Counted from the stretch's first letter, positions 24,301 through 34,191 are shown. The stretch: DNA of 64,000 nucleotides from Prevotella sp. (GCA_017462915.1 JAFTQG010000025.1:40716-104715); one strand, 5' to 3'. The notes: generated by a model not told the origin, from the sequence alone. Numbers and translations are program-made.

Positions 24301-26610
24301 AACCTTTGCATGGTTGACAAGCTTCAGGAAGCTGATACTTGCGATGAGCGAAATAACGAGCCGTAATGTTCCGGCAAGGTTCTCTTCCAGGAAGTGCACC
24401 AATGAAGTAAGAGCCTTTAGCGGTGTCAGGAGTAAATCGCTGTTGCTTTGACCAAGGGAAATCTTAAACGACTCCCATGCAGAGGAAAGAGTGAATATAG
24501 CTTTTGACACGTCACTATAGGACTGCTCAAACATTCGGGCGGTAGTGCCGGCCACATCTGCGTTCTCCAAGTCAACGTAGGCTGTTCTCAGGTCCTCCAC
24601 ATTTGCTATCATCGTCTGTATGGCAGGGGCAGCAATAGTACCGAACACGTCAGCAAGTGCCTTAGTTCCGTTCTCAGTCTCTAAGATACCACCATCCTTC
24701 AAGCGTTTCAGAGTACCAATAAGACCTTCAACTTTCATCGAGGACTCAGTGAACTCTATACCATATTGCTTGAAAGCACCACCGCCATTCTTCGCTTCGC
24801 TTGAGAGACGAGCCATAGCGGTTTTCAAGGCGTTCTGTGCCTCTAAGCCAGTAATGGAATTTTTCTCCAAAATGTTCAGCGAAGCGTTCACCTGATTCAG
24901 AGGCACGTCCATAGACTCCGACAGAGCCGTAGCCTCGTCAAAGGTTTTCCACTTACCACCAAGAGTCACCAGCTTTTCGTCCAGTCGGTCGATATTACCT
25001 ACCAATGCCATGACCTGCGGTGTGCAACGGCGACCGAACACGTCAGCAAGTTTGTTGGCAGAATCCTCGGCTTCCATGATGCCACTCTCCTTCAAACGCT
25101 GCAAGGTACGTGTCAGGCCCTCGGTTTCAAGGCTGGTCTGGTTGATGTCGATACCAAACTCCTTGAATACCTTTTGCTGCTTTGCCGTAGATGTAGAGAG
25201 GCCCAGGATAACCATTCGCAAGGCAGTACCAGCGTCAGCACCACGCACACCAACGTCTGCAAGGACACCAAGGGCAGCGTTCACTTCCTCGATGCTCTGG
25301 TTCAGGGCAGTACCGAAGGGGGCGGCGTTCTTCAGTGCCTCGGCAATCTCTATGATATTCGTTGCCGATGAAGCGGATACCTTAGACAGCACATCATTAG
25401 CGTGTACCATTTCTTCCTCGGTGACAGGCATTTTGAAACCTCGCATCGTGCGAATCATAATGTCGCTTGCTTCATTCAAGCTGATCGCATTAGCCTGAGC
25501 AAGCTGCAACGTCTTACTCAGAGCAAGGGTAGCCTCTTGTGCATTGAAGCCACCACGCGACAGGTTCTCCATTGCCTGTGCCGCATCGGTGGCATGGTAG
25601 ATAGTTTCCCTACCCATCTTTCGGGCTTCCTCGGTCATTACCCGCATATCTTCAGCAGAGGCATTGGTGACAGCTTTCACGCGAGCCATTGCGTCCTCGA
25701 AGTCACGGGTCACCTGTAGAACGTCCTTTGAAAAGGCAAGCATGGAACCACCAGCGACAGCCGTAACGATGGCTTTTCCGAGGTCAGTAGCCTTCGCTTT
25801 CAGCGTGTCTAAGCCTTTGGCCGCATCCTGATAGTTGCCAACATTGCGATAGAAGCGCTGGGTCTTGGCTTCGGCTTTCTTCAACTCATCAGTAATGCCA
25901 TTGATTTTCTGCTTCAGCTCAATACCTTTTGCAGAATTGCGCTCGGCACGTCCCATGGCATCGTATTCTCTGGTAGCCTCAGATAGTTGAGCGCGTAGCT
26001 GCTTCAAACTACCCTCTTGGTCGATGACAGACTTTGTTGCAGATTTCAGCTGTGTTTCAAGCCCGGCTATCTTCGTCTGCAAGTCCTTTCCCCTGGCACT
26101 CTCACGTTCAGCCTTGGAAAGTCCTTCATACTCAGCCTTTGTCCTGTTGAGTTCAGCACGCAGGCTTTTGACAGAGCCTTCCTGCAGCTTCTCCACCTGA
26201 GAGGCTTGCTTTATCTGTTCTGTGAGGCCCTTAATCTTTGTGGCAAGTTCCTGACCTTTGGCAGACTCGCGTTCTGCCTTACCCAAGCTCTCGTAAGACT
26301 CCTTTGCAGAGGCAAGCTGCGCTTTCAGGGATTTCACGCTTCCCTCCATCTGCTGCTGTGCCTTTATCTGGTTACTCACTTGGTTGGAAAGGACACGCAA
26401 GGCGTCGCCCTGCTGCTTGATATACACCTGTGAAGCAGAGAGGTTGCGGTCATATTCCTCTTGCGAGAGAGAACCGTCCTTCAACTGCTGCTTCAGCTCT
26501 TTTTGAAAAGCAATAGCGTCGGCAATAGCAGCACGGTATTTGGCGATACCAGCGATTGCCTGCTCATACCTTACTTGAATGTCGATAATTTTTACTCTTG
26601 TATCTGCCAT
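21352..26610 (-). CDS. tail tape measure protein
   Basis: 1752 aa with the start at 26610 (MADTRVK), which has an AAGGGA ribosome site and lies just after the upstream stop. Three tandem 55-aa helical repeats (residues 89-143, 144-198, 199-253) share 'EGS.K.LRA.L' and 'RESAKG'. The TP901-type tape measure core follows ('FEDAMARVKAVTNASAEDM', 'ADAGTALRM') and itself looks duplicated. Hydrophobic spans lie in the middle, then Lys/Glu-rich coiled coils and a C-terminal 'GGKVTGPGTGTSDSIPAML' motif. It sets tail length; by lambda proportions the tail would be long. Confidence 0.88.
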   Translation of the reverse strand: MADTRVKIIDIQVRYEQAIAGIAKYRAAIADAIAFQKELKQQLKDGSLSQEEYDRNLSASQVYIKQQGDALRVLSNQVSNQIKAQQQMEGSVKSLKAQLASAKESYESLGKAERESAKGQELATKIKGLTEQIKQASQVEKLQEGSVKSLRAELNRTKAEYEGLSKAERESARGKDLQTKIAGLETQLKSATKSVIDQEGSLKQLRAQLSEATREYDAMGRAERNSAKGIELKQKINGITDELKKAEAKTQRFYRNVGNYQDAAKGLDTLKAKATDLGKAIVTAVAGGSMLAFSKDVLQVTRDFEDAMARVKAVTNASAEDMRVMTEEARKMGRETIYHATDAAQAMENLSRGGFNAQEATLALSKTLQLAQANAISLNEASDIMIRTMRGFKMPVTEEEMVHANDVLSKVSASSATNIIEIAEALKNAAPFGTALNQSIEEVNAALGVLADVGVRGADAGTALRMVILGLSTSTAKQQKVFKEFGIDINQTSLETEGLTRTLQRLKESGIMEAEDSANKLADVFGRRCTPQVMALVGNIDRLDEKLVTLGGKWKTFDEATALSESMDVPLNQVNASLNILEKNSITGLEAQNALKTAMARLSSEAKNGGGAFKQYGIEFTESSMKVEGLIGTLKRLKDGGILETENGTKALADVFGTIAAPAIQTMIANVEDLRTAYVDLENADVAGTTARMFEQSYSDVSKAIFTLSSAWESFKISLGQSNSDLLLTPLKALTSLVHFLEENLAGTLRLVISLIASISFLKLVNHAKVSFAEIRASAVTNAEQATATKKALDKEYKALQQTNARDLKALQKASGAEEVQLRARTLDQKRRLDEIEKQRTKAALAETQAWHKAAAMNSGSAWQRGMAVAKTAVQGFVTASKTMLRSFALTAAITLAIDGLMSLISWIKKAATEGEKLSATQLAINDANKKASESCADEISKLRQLYDATQDVTLSEDKRREAAEKLQKLYPDVFDGLTTEAILAGEAAGKYNDLADAIVRAAKAEAYKQKITDITKEIIDQQQIIDDNTKWMDEHQAEYDAASEQDRLRRTSNPRNAVTTSGSFAPQIVHESMGAAANADPILGQYNKKSRERELAEDLVTEKNKTITYLEGEINKMNNPTGGSGSGTGGGGSDGTPELTYTQDVQAHLKAWQDAKDEYHRIIKDQSATTQQVLDARKKMNDALSDYNTLIGQGKGGSGGGGRGGNGKTTAQKQAELEAKALEEAEKAMLDLMKDTAAKRRQQLEQQYDGEIRKLKVKLATEKNLTETARSAIERTILAKEQKKNEELAKLDDKEWERQVQDQQKLIQSRLSVAMKGSRQELELKKEQNEQKAELDLIALQRERENRVADAEEKKRIADAAAQQQYDAAVAQYGAESDAAALAQANLLQIQQKGSEAILAVKEEYAERENNVLEASRRQNLILEQQYQQQLASERQQALMNQITELEMWETQRILSEQQNGEDWVEQQMGLEQLRLDVVNDSELAILAVRQQAAAQKYEDIVRQGQLEGETEQQFNTRRLNAEKDKYAAMAAFRNADLKNRKAYFTAVRSVTNSLVSLANALADNNEAMVRLSEIITLAQISIDTGRALSAGIASAASLPYPANLAAIATTVATVLANIATAISTVKQANSQIDSIRSEKSEGSKYATGGKVTGPGTGTSDSIPAMLSNGEYVMTARATKLYEPLLAAMNEVGKGVVPMQASYAYRDYTMPTEELQRVYTEAAQEIRPVVSVVEIADAQRKVDVIESLDNL

Positions 26611-26615
26611 ATCCC

Positions 26616-29600
26616 TTATTTTTCTATTTTTCTGATGATGAAGATTGTATTCTTGTCGCTTCTCTGCGTGTGACTCAACCACCCGTGACTGCTCATCCTA
26701 CACCATTCGTAAGCGAAATTATGCTTATAGTTCGCATCATAGTAGATGTTAGAGCACCAGCAAGTAGTCAAGCCGGAAGGAACTATCTGATTACCACCAA
26801 TAGCTGACATCAGCGGCTCCAGTATCTTAATAATGGCTTCGCTTGAAATCGCCTTGCACTCTCCAGTAGAGGGCAGATAACCATGCTTACCTGACGGGAA
26901 AACGTCTGCCTGTGCAGCAAAGGCAGCAGCGCTATACGGCTCATCGATGAATACGCCATCAGAGCCAGTGATTTCGGCAATGAGCGTCTGGGTATTCGTG
27001 TAGCCATCGTCATTCTCCCCATATTCCAATCCTGTAATGGTGACTCCCATGCCGCCGAAATGCTTTGCCTGATAGCCTCTGAATTGCGTCTTGGCTATAA
27101 TGAAACGATGAGTGCCATCAGAGAAAGCCACGCCCTCAGCTTGGTCATTGCTCTTTCCGCTTGCCACCCATTCATCTTTTGTGTAGAAGTTCAGCTGAGT
27201 GTCAGCAATAAGCCCCTTTGCAGCGTCCAGCTTCTCGAAGTCTATGATAGCCTCGCCCTCGGAAACCACATACAGCTCTTTCTCCACGATCTTCTTCAAG
27301 CCATTCACGCGGGCCGAAATCGTCAGCTTCACCTTGTCATTGTTCCTGATAGCCACCGTTGCCCGGAATCCAGTATTGGTGATGTTGCTAATTGTCACGA
27401 TGCTACTGCCAGGCACAACAGACACGTCGCTGATAACAGCTCCCGCAGGTGTAGCGGATAGCGTGTAGTCCACCGACTGGTTTGTTCCCACCTGTCCTGT
27501 CACGCCATCGTCTCCGCTGACAACGAGCGTTCCGAACTTCACGGGAGACACCTCCCTCACGTCTGCAAAGGCATGGGTAGGTACAGCGTCGCCTTTATTG
27601 TGCCTATATATCCCCAATTCGTGCACGGCATTCTTGACGAAAGTCCAATTCCGGTACTCGTCTCTCTGCGTCGATGTCAGCATTTCCGTATTGGAACGTT
27701 GCAGGATAGCGTCACCACCGATGGCTGTCAAGAGGTCATTGATGAGGTTGAGCTTTTCACGAACTATATTCCACTGACCTGCAGCACCAAGATAGCTACT
27801 GATACCACTCGGGAATTGTCCTGTGGTCAGACTTCCTACGGTGGTGTCGCTAATCTGTGCTATGATAGCATTGGTATTCGCCTTGCCGTTGAAATCGTTC
27901 ACTGCCTCGGCTTCACTCGACGCTGCAACCACGCCAGTCACCAGAGTACCTGTAATGTCAGTAATTATCTGCTTTGTGTTCGGGTCAAATCGTGAGTTAT
28001 CCTTATAGCCACCGATTTTCACGCTTGTTTCCTTCTTGGCGATGATGAAGCGGTGGGTGCCATCAGACACGGCGATGCCATCTGCATCTTCATTGAGTAT
28101 TCCAGCTGCAGCCCATTCTGCTTTGGTGTAGAAGCTGCCGTTGACATCAACAATGAGCACACCAGCATTGTCGAGCGTTTCCACCGACCATGTGCTTTTT
28201 GGTACAAAGGTCACCTCCAACGATGCCGACATTTCCTCTCCCTCACAATCTACCACAACAGTTAGCATAGTCACTTGCTCGCTCTCGATATTCTCTACGG
28301 CCAAAGAGAATCGGCTTCCCTCCTGATCCTTCACGACAACGGCAGGATTTGAGGAAGTGATGCTCTTTACCGTGAATCGCGGATAATTCGGGGTGATATA
28401 CAAGTTATAAGGAGTGCTGCCCGTACCATTTGGAGCCTCATAGCCTTTTGCGCCATTGATAACCAGCGCACGACCTCTGACAGTTACCTGGAAAGAGGTT
28501 TCTAACGTTGAGCCGTCTGTGAGCGTCACTTTTACGTTCACCGTTGCCGTCTCTCCATCAGCAGGCAGAGAGGTTGGGGTAAGGGTAAACCCTTCTGTCG
28601 AGACATCTGAGACAGTCAGAATCTCGCTTGCCGTTGTCACCTCTACACTCTGAGCCACCACGTCAGCGTCGGCAGGGCTGTATGACAAGGTGTAAGCCTT
28701 TGCGCCATTGCTGTTAATCGACCTTGCACCTGTCACCTCTACCTTCTCCACCTTGGTAACATAATCCACCACGTCGCCCCAATCATCATTGATAACGGAG
28801 AAATCGGGGGTCAGCACAAAGTAGTAGAACTTCTTTCTCAGCTCATGAACGACATTGCCGTTCTCGTCGAGAATATCAACGGCAATCCTGATAACATGAT
28901 ACTGACCATCCTGTGCCTTGGTGTAGGTATAGGTATGCTCTCCTGGGGTAAGCTGGTTGGTATCATAGTACACCTTCACGTTGGCGGTCATTTCCCGCTC
29001 AAACTCGGTGTCATAGCCCACAAGTTTCTTCAGGATATACCTCACTTGCGTTGGCACGGTGATTTTCAAGGTGTAAGGCTGCTCATCCCATTGACCGCCT
29101 GGGTTTGACGACCAGCTACATTCGGGATAGGCCCACTTCTGGAAATAGAATGCGTTATTGATATTATTTCCGTCTGTAGGTATGTTCAAGCCCTTACCAC
29201 CATGCCTTACACCACCTTGTGCATAGACATCATCACTGACGAAGATTCCATAGTTGAATCCGCTACGTCCTGTAGCCCCCATGGTCAGCTGCAGATACAC
29301 CTTATCGCTCCCAGAATAAGCACCAGACCACAGCACTTTGTATTCGTAGGATATGGTGTCTATATCCACGTCCACGGCAGGGTCATAAGTGGGCTTCACG
29401 TATGGCAGCTGAATAAGCTCCACCGTACACAACCCATCTTTGTCACGCTGTATGCTGCTCACGGCAAAGAATGAATTGTACTTATTCAGGTACACAGGCA
29501 TGGACTCGTCGAAGTCTCTGAGGTCGAACTCCGTCAAAAGCATTTGCTCCTTGACGCAGGTGTAGTTCTCCAGTATCTTGCCGAGATAGCCAAAGAGATT

Positions 29601-32015
29601 TTCCGTGTTGTCAAAAGGCTCGAAAGCGTCCATTCTGATGTGCTTGAAAAGCAGACCTTGGTCCTTTATCATCGGGCGCTTTGACGCATCTTCTGTTTCC
29701 TCAAACTCACTATCGAGGGCACGGAAATTCAGATAGCCATACAGAGGGTTAGTAGTGGTGACGATATGCTTTTCTCCATCCCACGCCTTGATCGTTCTGC
29801 CAGTCATCACCTCCGGGTATGCTATATCCTGCCTGAGACCAGGGAAGAATTTTGACTGAAACAGCGACTTCTCATCAGCGAGCAAGGAGTCCGCAATACC
29901 TATAGTACCATAGCCCTCGCCGTACAGCTCCAACTCATCGCGTTTATCCTCTTCCGTCTTTGTGCGACGGCTGTAAGCCATTTCAAAGTAATTCTTCTGT
30001 GCAAAGTTGGTATTCTCATATTTTGACATGCTGGGCTGGCTCTTGCCCTCAATGAGCTTCTTCGACCAGTCCACACACTCACCTGAAATCACGCGGTCAC
30101 GCAGTTGGTTGTAGAACATGGCGACAATCGTCTTGCCGTCCTTCTCTACCCTCGGCAGTGCTCCGTTCATGTAGAACACGTCCTTCATAAAGTCGAAGCA
30201 GCTAATATCAGGAAGATTATTTATCAGTCCCATTTCCACGGGAATCTTCGTCACCGTCTCCTGCGAAGGAGTGATGCTGTCAATATTCAGCGCAAGGAAA
30301 CGGACATCTTCAGGGTTGAACGTGTCGGCGGTGTCAGCCACCCTTTGCCCCAGCACCTTACCACTGCTGTTGCGAACACTGAGAGGCAACACATTAGCGT
30401 AATCGTAGCCAAAGAGCAGTCCGTCACCTTTGTAGAGGTTGCTCACCTCATCGTCTGCCTTCTCGATAATAGTCTGCACATTCTCCGTTGTGTCGGTCTC
30501 AGGTGTGTACTCAAAGCCTGACCAGAACAGGTAGCCGAGGGAATCATCCTCTACAGCGTCCAAGTTGAGACGTCTTGCCTCATACTCCACACCGAAGTCA
30601 AAGTAATAGACGTAGGCTTCTGAGGTCTCTTCCCTGCGTACAGAGCGCAAGCCAATCCATTCCTCTCCGTTATCTGACAAGGTATCAAGGGTGACTTCAT
30701 TCTTGTCATTCTTCTTTGCTTCCACGATGTAGAGCCACCAATAATCAGGAGCAGTGACACGGCCGGCTTGAACAGCGGCCTTTGATACGGCAATGCTGGC
30801 CGTACCCTTTATCTCACAGCTTGCTTCGAGATACAGAGTGACAAGGTCTGTTGACTGAGGTGTTTGCGCCCATACAAGATAATGCTCTATGGTACGCTGA
30901 GCATAGTACACTTCATGACCGTAATACCTTCCGCTCCATACACCATTTACTGAAGATGACTTCCACATATTGAGCCTTTCGACCAGCAGTTCAGAGACAG
31001 ACGACTCTTTAGATGCCGTATTGATGCGTTGTGTGCCGACGAACTCATTCCATCTTGGCTGAACGACATCACCTCTTGTGTTCTTTCCAGCTATCGAGGC
31101 GAACTGACTCCAGTGGTGGTATTTGGTCACGTCGAAAACAAACCAATTTTCGTACTCTCTCCAATAGCTCTTTTCGTCACCATCCTTCGTGAAACGTCTG
31201 TAACTGCCTTCCTGTCTTACAGAGCCATCGGCTATCGTTCCCCATGCTACGAGGTCAATGTCCTTCACGACGTACTTGTCTGAAAGGAAAGGCTTTGAAC
31301 CAGTGAGAGGCACTACGCCATAGGTCACGAAGTCGTCATAGACGGAACGGCCATAGTAATTCTTGTTGTTGAAGTTCACCTTTGGTAACGTACCCATTCC
31401 CCTGCTGATCGCCCTTCCAATGTTGAAGTTCACTCCGAACTCCTCATTTATCAGCTGGATAAGGCGGTACACTGGCACAACAGGCTTTGGCGGTGTTCCT
31501 ACCTCATGAGGCACACCAGCGTCATAGTCAGGGTACAGAATAATCTCATCGTTGCCCCATTCACCCGTGGGCTTGCCATAATGGAAATCGCCTTCGTCGT
31601 CTCTCCATATGAATGTCCCCTGAGAAGGCAACTCGTTCAGTTTCTTGCTGCTTCCCTTCAGCGTCTCAAAGGCTTTCAGCACTCGCCATGTCATAACGCA
31701 GGAAAACGTCGAGTCGCCCACCTCTGAGACATACAGGTTAGCGTTAGGGCAGAGACACACGCCATTGATATAGAAGTCTGCATCCACACGAATACGTATC
31801 ATCTTCGAGTGGTGGCGTATATCGTTAGCCATATCCAACAGCTGTATGTTCCGCTGGGTCATAGGCAACTTGAACGTATAGCTATGGCTGCACGTTAGCT
31901 TGCTAATATCGCTGAATAAGTTGTTTTCCCATTTCAGCGTTATTCCACTCGGAGAAGGAAGGTCAAGCTTCTCTCGCTTCCCGTCAGGTGTGTAGATGTA
32001 AAGTTCTTCTTTCAT
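26616..32015 (-). CDS. large tail-tip/receptor-binding protein with Ig-like domains and duplicated C-terminal module
   Basis: 1799 aa. The N-terminal part (about 1-900) is a baseplate-like beta-rich region. About residues 1090-1280 resemble Ig-like BIG2 repeats. Two homologous C-terminal units follow (about 1283-1489 and 1598-1799). Each has an FYTKxEW motif, 'SDGTHRFIIAK' and a 'FPSG' plus 'IGG' segment, separated by another Ig-like stretch. The last unit ends in a Cys/Trp-rich lectin-like sequence. It probably binds host capsule or outer-membrane proteins. It precedes the tape measure gene, an order different from lambda. Confidence 0.7.
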   Translation of the reverse strand: MKEELYIYTPDGKREKLDLPSPSGITLKWENNLFSDISKLTCSHSYTFKLPMTQRNIQLLDMANDIRHHSKMIRIRVDADFYINGVCLCPNANLYVSEVGDSTFSCVMTWRVLKAFETLKGSSKKLNELPSQGTFIWRDDEGDFHYGKPTGEWGNDEIILYPDYDAGVPHEVGTPPKPVVPVYRLIQLINEEFGVNFNIGRAISRGMGTLPKVNFNNKNYYGRSVYDDFVTYGVVPLTGSKPFLSDKYVVKDIDLVAWGTIADGSVRQEGSYRRFTKDGDEKSYWREYENWFVFDVTKYHHWSQFASIAGKNTRGDVVQPRWNEFVGTQRINTASKESSVSELLVERLNMWKSSSVNGVWSGRYYGHEVYYAQRTIEHYLVWAQTPQSTDLVTLYLEASCEIKGTASIAVSKAAVQAGRVTAPDYWWLYIVEAKKNDKNEVTLDTLSDNGEEWIGLRSVRREETSEAYVYYFDFGVEYEARRLNLDAVEDDSLGYLFWSGFEYTPETDTTENVQTIIEKADDEVSNLYKGDGLLFGYDYANVLPLSVRNSSGKVLGQRVADTADTFNPEDVRFLALNIDSITPSQETVTKIPVEMGLINNLPDISCFDFMKDVFYMNGALPRVEKDGKTIVAMFYNQLRDRVISGECVDWSKKLIEGKSQPSMSKYENTNFAQKNYFEMAYSRRTKTEEDKRDELELYGEGYGTIGIADSLLADEKSLFQSKFFPGLRQDIAYPEVMTGRTIKAWDGEKHIVTTTNPLYGYLNFRALDSEFEETEDASKRPMIKDQGLLFKHIRMDAFEPFDNTENLFGYLGKILENYTCVKEQMLLTEFDLRDFDESMPVYLNKYNSFFAVSSIQRDKDGLCTVELIQLPYVKPTYDPAVDVDIDTISYEYKVLWSGAYSGSDKVYLQLTMGATGRSGFNYGIFVSDDVYAQGGVRHGGKGLNIPTDGNNINNAFYFQKWAYPECSWSSNPGGQWDEQPYTLKITVPTQVRYILKKLVGYDTEFEREMTANVKVYYDTNQLTPGEHTYTYTKAQDGQYHVIRIAVDILDENGNVVHELRKKFYYFVLTPDFSVINDDWGDVVDYVTKVEKVEVTGARSINSNGAKAYTLSYSPADADVVAQSVEVTTASEILTVSDVSTEGFTLTPTSLPADGETATVNVKVTLTDGSTLETSFQVTVRGRALVINGAKGYEAPNGTGSTPYNLYITPNYPRFTVKSITSSNPAVVVKDQEGSRFSLAVENIESEQVTMLTVVVDCEGEEMSASLEVTFVPKSTWSVETLDNAGVLIVDVNGSFYTKAEWAAAGILNEDADGIAVSDGTHRFIIAKKETSVKIGGYKDNSRFDPNTKQIITDITGTLVTGVVAASSEAEAVNDFNGKANTNAIIAQISDTTVGSLTTGQFPSGISSYLGAAGQWNIVREKLNLINDLLTAIGGDAILQRSNTEMLTSTQRDEYRNWTFVKNAVHELGIYRHNKGDAVPTHAFADVREVSPVKFGTLVVSGDDGVTGQVGTNQSVDYTLSATPAGAVISDVSVVPGSSIVTISNITNTGFRATVAIRNNDKVKLTISARVNGLKKIVEKELYVVSEGEAIIDFEKLDAAKGLIADTQLNFYTKDEWVASGKSNDQAEGVAFSDGTHRFIIAKTQFRGYQAKHFGGMGVTITGLEYGENDDGYTNTQTLIAEITGSDGVFIDEPYSAAAFAAQADVFPSGKHGYLPSTGECKAISSEAIIKILEPLMSAIGGNQIVPSGLTTCWCSNIYYDANYKHNFAYEWCRMSSHGWLSHTQRSDKNTIFIIRKIEK

Positions 32016-32137
32016 TTCTTCAGCATTCCTTTTCTTCTGAGGTTGTCAGCATACCATATTATTGCGATGAGCACGAAGCGCACCGCCAGGTAAAGAACAA
32101 TGAGGAATATTACCCCAAGTATGAGCCATGTTTTCAT
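32012..32137 (-). CDS. small single-span membrane protein, 41 aa
   Basis: ATG at 32137 overlaps the upstream stop, and its TGA overlaps the start of the tail gene. One hydrophobic span (about residues 4-28) and a basic C-terminus. It may be a pinholin-like or tail-associated membrane protein; there is no proof. Confidence 0.55.
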   Translation of the reverse strand: MKTWLILGVIFLIVLYLAVRFVLIAIIWYADNLRRKGMLKK

Positions 32138-32316
32138 ATCTTCGCCAAGTAAGTGTAGTGATACCAGTCTTTTGTCATTCCCATGCCGTGGCGTTTCGCC
32201 TGTAGCTGAATGTCACTCGTGTCGCGGTTGATGTTCAGCACCGTGCCCGGCTCTCCAGTCTTGATGATGACACATTTGTCACCAACTTTCAGTTTCTTAT
32301 ATTCGTCGTAAATCAT
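32134..32316 (-). CDS. small SH3/KOW-like protein, 60 aa
   Basis: 'LKVGDKCVIIKTGEPGTVLNINRD' has the KOW/SH3 barrel pattern. It overlaps both neighbours (ATGA type), so it is part of the tail operon. Confidence 0.5.
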   Translation of the reverse strand: MIYDEYKKLKVGDKCVIIKTGEPGTVLNINRDTSDIQLQAKRHGMGMTKDWYHYTYLAKI

Positions 32317-33212
32317 ATCGTCTGTACTTGAGTATCTGGCAGCGTAATGGATATTTCATAATCAAAGAGTCGTCTGGTGTTTTCGACTGTTGCCGTACCC
32401 GCTGCAATAGATACAGGCTTCCAAATCCCATCACCAACATATAGCTCGATATGAGGGGATTTGTATATCGTCTCTACGTATGCCAGCACTTCCTTCTTTA
32501 AGCTCGTAGCGCAGCACTTGATAGTGTCTGTGTTCTCTACATGGATAGAACGCTGTGCCGTGTGCAAAACCTCACCAACCATATAGTCGGCATCGATAAC
32601 AGTCTTTGACAAACTATTCTTACTCTTTTTCTCTCCAGTGTCAAAGAGGTAGTATTGCCAAAAGCCGTAGCTGTCGATCCACCGAAGGTAAGTGCCTACT
32701 TTATCAGTGTTCGGAATGAGGGTAATTCCGCTTACGTTAAGGCTTGCAGGGGCTACCTCCACAATGGCAGAGCCGTTGAAATACGAGACCTGCTGAGGTA
32801 GATTCTTAAACCACACCACTTCACGTTTCTCTCTGCCAGCCCCATAGACATCAGAGACAATCGGCAGATAATAGCCGTATGTCATGCCTGCCTCCAATGC
32901 GGCCCAGAGCACCAGAAATGTCGTGGAGCCAAGTGAATTGCCGTCTGCATCACTGAAGGTCATCGTTACCCTCTTGTGCCGAGTGTTCACGTAGTCGTCA
33001 AAGAGCAGCTGGAAAAGCCGGGCAACATAGCACTGCGCATAACCGTTGTAAAGCGTCACGTCAATATCGTAGGTGTGCGTGCCATCAGTGACAGCAAGCT
33101 TTATCACTCCCGATGTTCCTGCCATGTTCAGCTCTACATAGCTGGGGTTGAAGGCATACACCCTTTCGTTTGGCACGGTGGCCGTTCCACCGCTAAGCGT
33201 TATCGTTCTCAT
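32313..33212 (-). CDS. probable distal tail protein, 299 aa
   Basis: Strand-rich protein located between tail-completion genes and the large tip protein. 'SDGTHTYDIDVTLYNGY' and the last 100 residues look like beta sandwiches. Position suggests a Dit-like hub; no sequence motif proves it. Confidence 0.5.
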   Translation of the reverse strand: MRTITLSGGTATVPNERVYAFNPSYVELNMAGTSGVIKLAVTDGTHTYDIDVTLYNGYAQCYVARLFQLLFDDYVNTRHKRVTMTFSDADGNSLGSTTFLVLWAALEAGMTYGYYLPIVSDVYGAGREKREVVWFKNLPQQVSYFNGSAIVEVAPASLNVSGITLIPNTDKVGTYLRWIDSYGFWQYYLFDTGEKKSKNSLSKTVIDADYMVGEVLHTAQRSIHVENTDTIKCCATSLKKEVLAYVETIYKSPHIELYVGDGIWKPVSIAAGTATVENTRRLFDYEISITLPDTQVQTI

Positions 33213-33693
33213 CCTGTGTATCGTTTATTCTGTCAATATCCAATTCCATGATTCCCACTGCCTCACCAGCCAGCTTTGCCGTTTCCTCGTTCAGCAGCGT
33301 GTCGTAGATGTCATTATAGCCGTGGTTCCGATGTAGCCTTGTGCCTTTCTTCATAATGGAGTAGGCAATGGCGTGACTGAGACTATTCAGCTTTCTTTCA
33401 GGTGTGCTCCCAGAAGCGTTGCTGTAACTTATACCTTTCTTCGTTATCCACTCCTTGATGATGTCAGCAAAGTTATGGGGCACCTTGCCAGGTCCTCGAC
33501 CTTGCTGCATGACTGCCCACTGAGCACCACCTGTTAGCAAGAAGCGGATAGCGTCACCGTCCGTCTGCTCCTCTATGCGCAAAGAGGCAACAGAACGGCC
33601 CGATGCCATCCTGCCCTGCTGCTGCATATTAGCGGCAATCCCCTTCTGCACGTTCTGCAGGTGCTTGACTACTAACTGACGTATCGCTTCCAT
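33193..33693 (-). CDS. tail completion protein (HK97 gp10-like)
   Basis: 166 aa. The N-terminal helix, 'GGAQWAVMQQGRGPGK' and the following 'FADIIKEWITKKGI' match the gp10-type neck protein of Bacteroidales phages. It overlaps the next gene by 20 bases. Confidence 0.6.
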   Translation of the reverse strand: MEAIRQLVVKHLQNVQKGIAANMQQQGRMASGRSVASLRIEEQTDGDAIRFLLTGGAQWAVMQQGRGPGKVPHNFADIIKEWITKKGISYSNASGSTPERKLNSLSHAIAYSIMKKGTRLHRNHGYNDIYDTLLNEETAKLAGEAVGIMELDIDRINDTQDENDNA

Positions 33694-33696
33694 ATC

Positions 33697-34191
33697 TTAC
33701 TCCTCAAACTCATCTTCTGCCCTTACCTCATCTTCACAGATAATGATACCTTCCTCTTCTTCAAGTGGCGGCTCTATCACGATGCCTGTCACGTTCTGGT
33801 CGAGGTGGTCATAGAGGACCTGATAGGGCAGCTTTCCTTCTATCTGTTTGAACAGCCCGCTACCATTGAGGGCCTTGACGAACTTCACGCACAGCCGTTT
33901 CATCTGCTCTATGACATCATCGTTAGCCTCTCCTTCAAAGTCGAACTCAGTGGAGCAGACAAAGGCTATCTGTGCCTCTGGCTTATCTTTCACCCTTGCC
34001 CATTCAAAGAACAGAGAGCCGGAGGGAGGCAGCACATAGATAATCGTCGGCTTCTCTATCCTGTCAATGGCCACGTTTGCCTGTGCCCAGTTCATAAACA
34101 GGTATTCAACATCAGCACCCATGCTTTCTACGATGCTGTGTATCTTCTTCTCTACGGTGCCATGAACGGCGATATTCTTCAACTCACTCAT
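33697..34191 (-). CDS. probable tail terminator/completion protein, 164 aa
   Basis: An alpha/beta protein with a very acidic C-terminal tail, next to the gp10-like gene. Size and position fit a gpU/gp17-type tail terminator. No motif. Confidence 0.5.
   Translation of the reverse strand: MSELKNIAVHGTVEKKIHSIVESMGADVEYLFMNWAQANVAIDRIEKPTIIYVLPPSGSLFFEWARVKDKPEAQIAFVCSTEFDFEGEANDDVIEQMKRLCVKFVKALNGSGLFKQIEGKLPYQVLYDHLDQNVTGIVIEPPLEEEEGIIICEDEVRAEDEFEE

Noticed and set aside
23849-24451. Plus-strand frame opposite the tape measure gene
   Set aside because: Ser/Ala/Cys-rich shadow of the minus-strand gene.
26619-32015. Diversity-generating retroelement target
   Set aside because: No reverse transcriptase or template repeat seen in the window.
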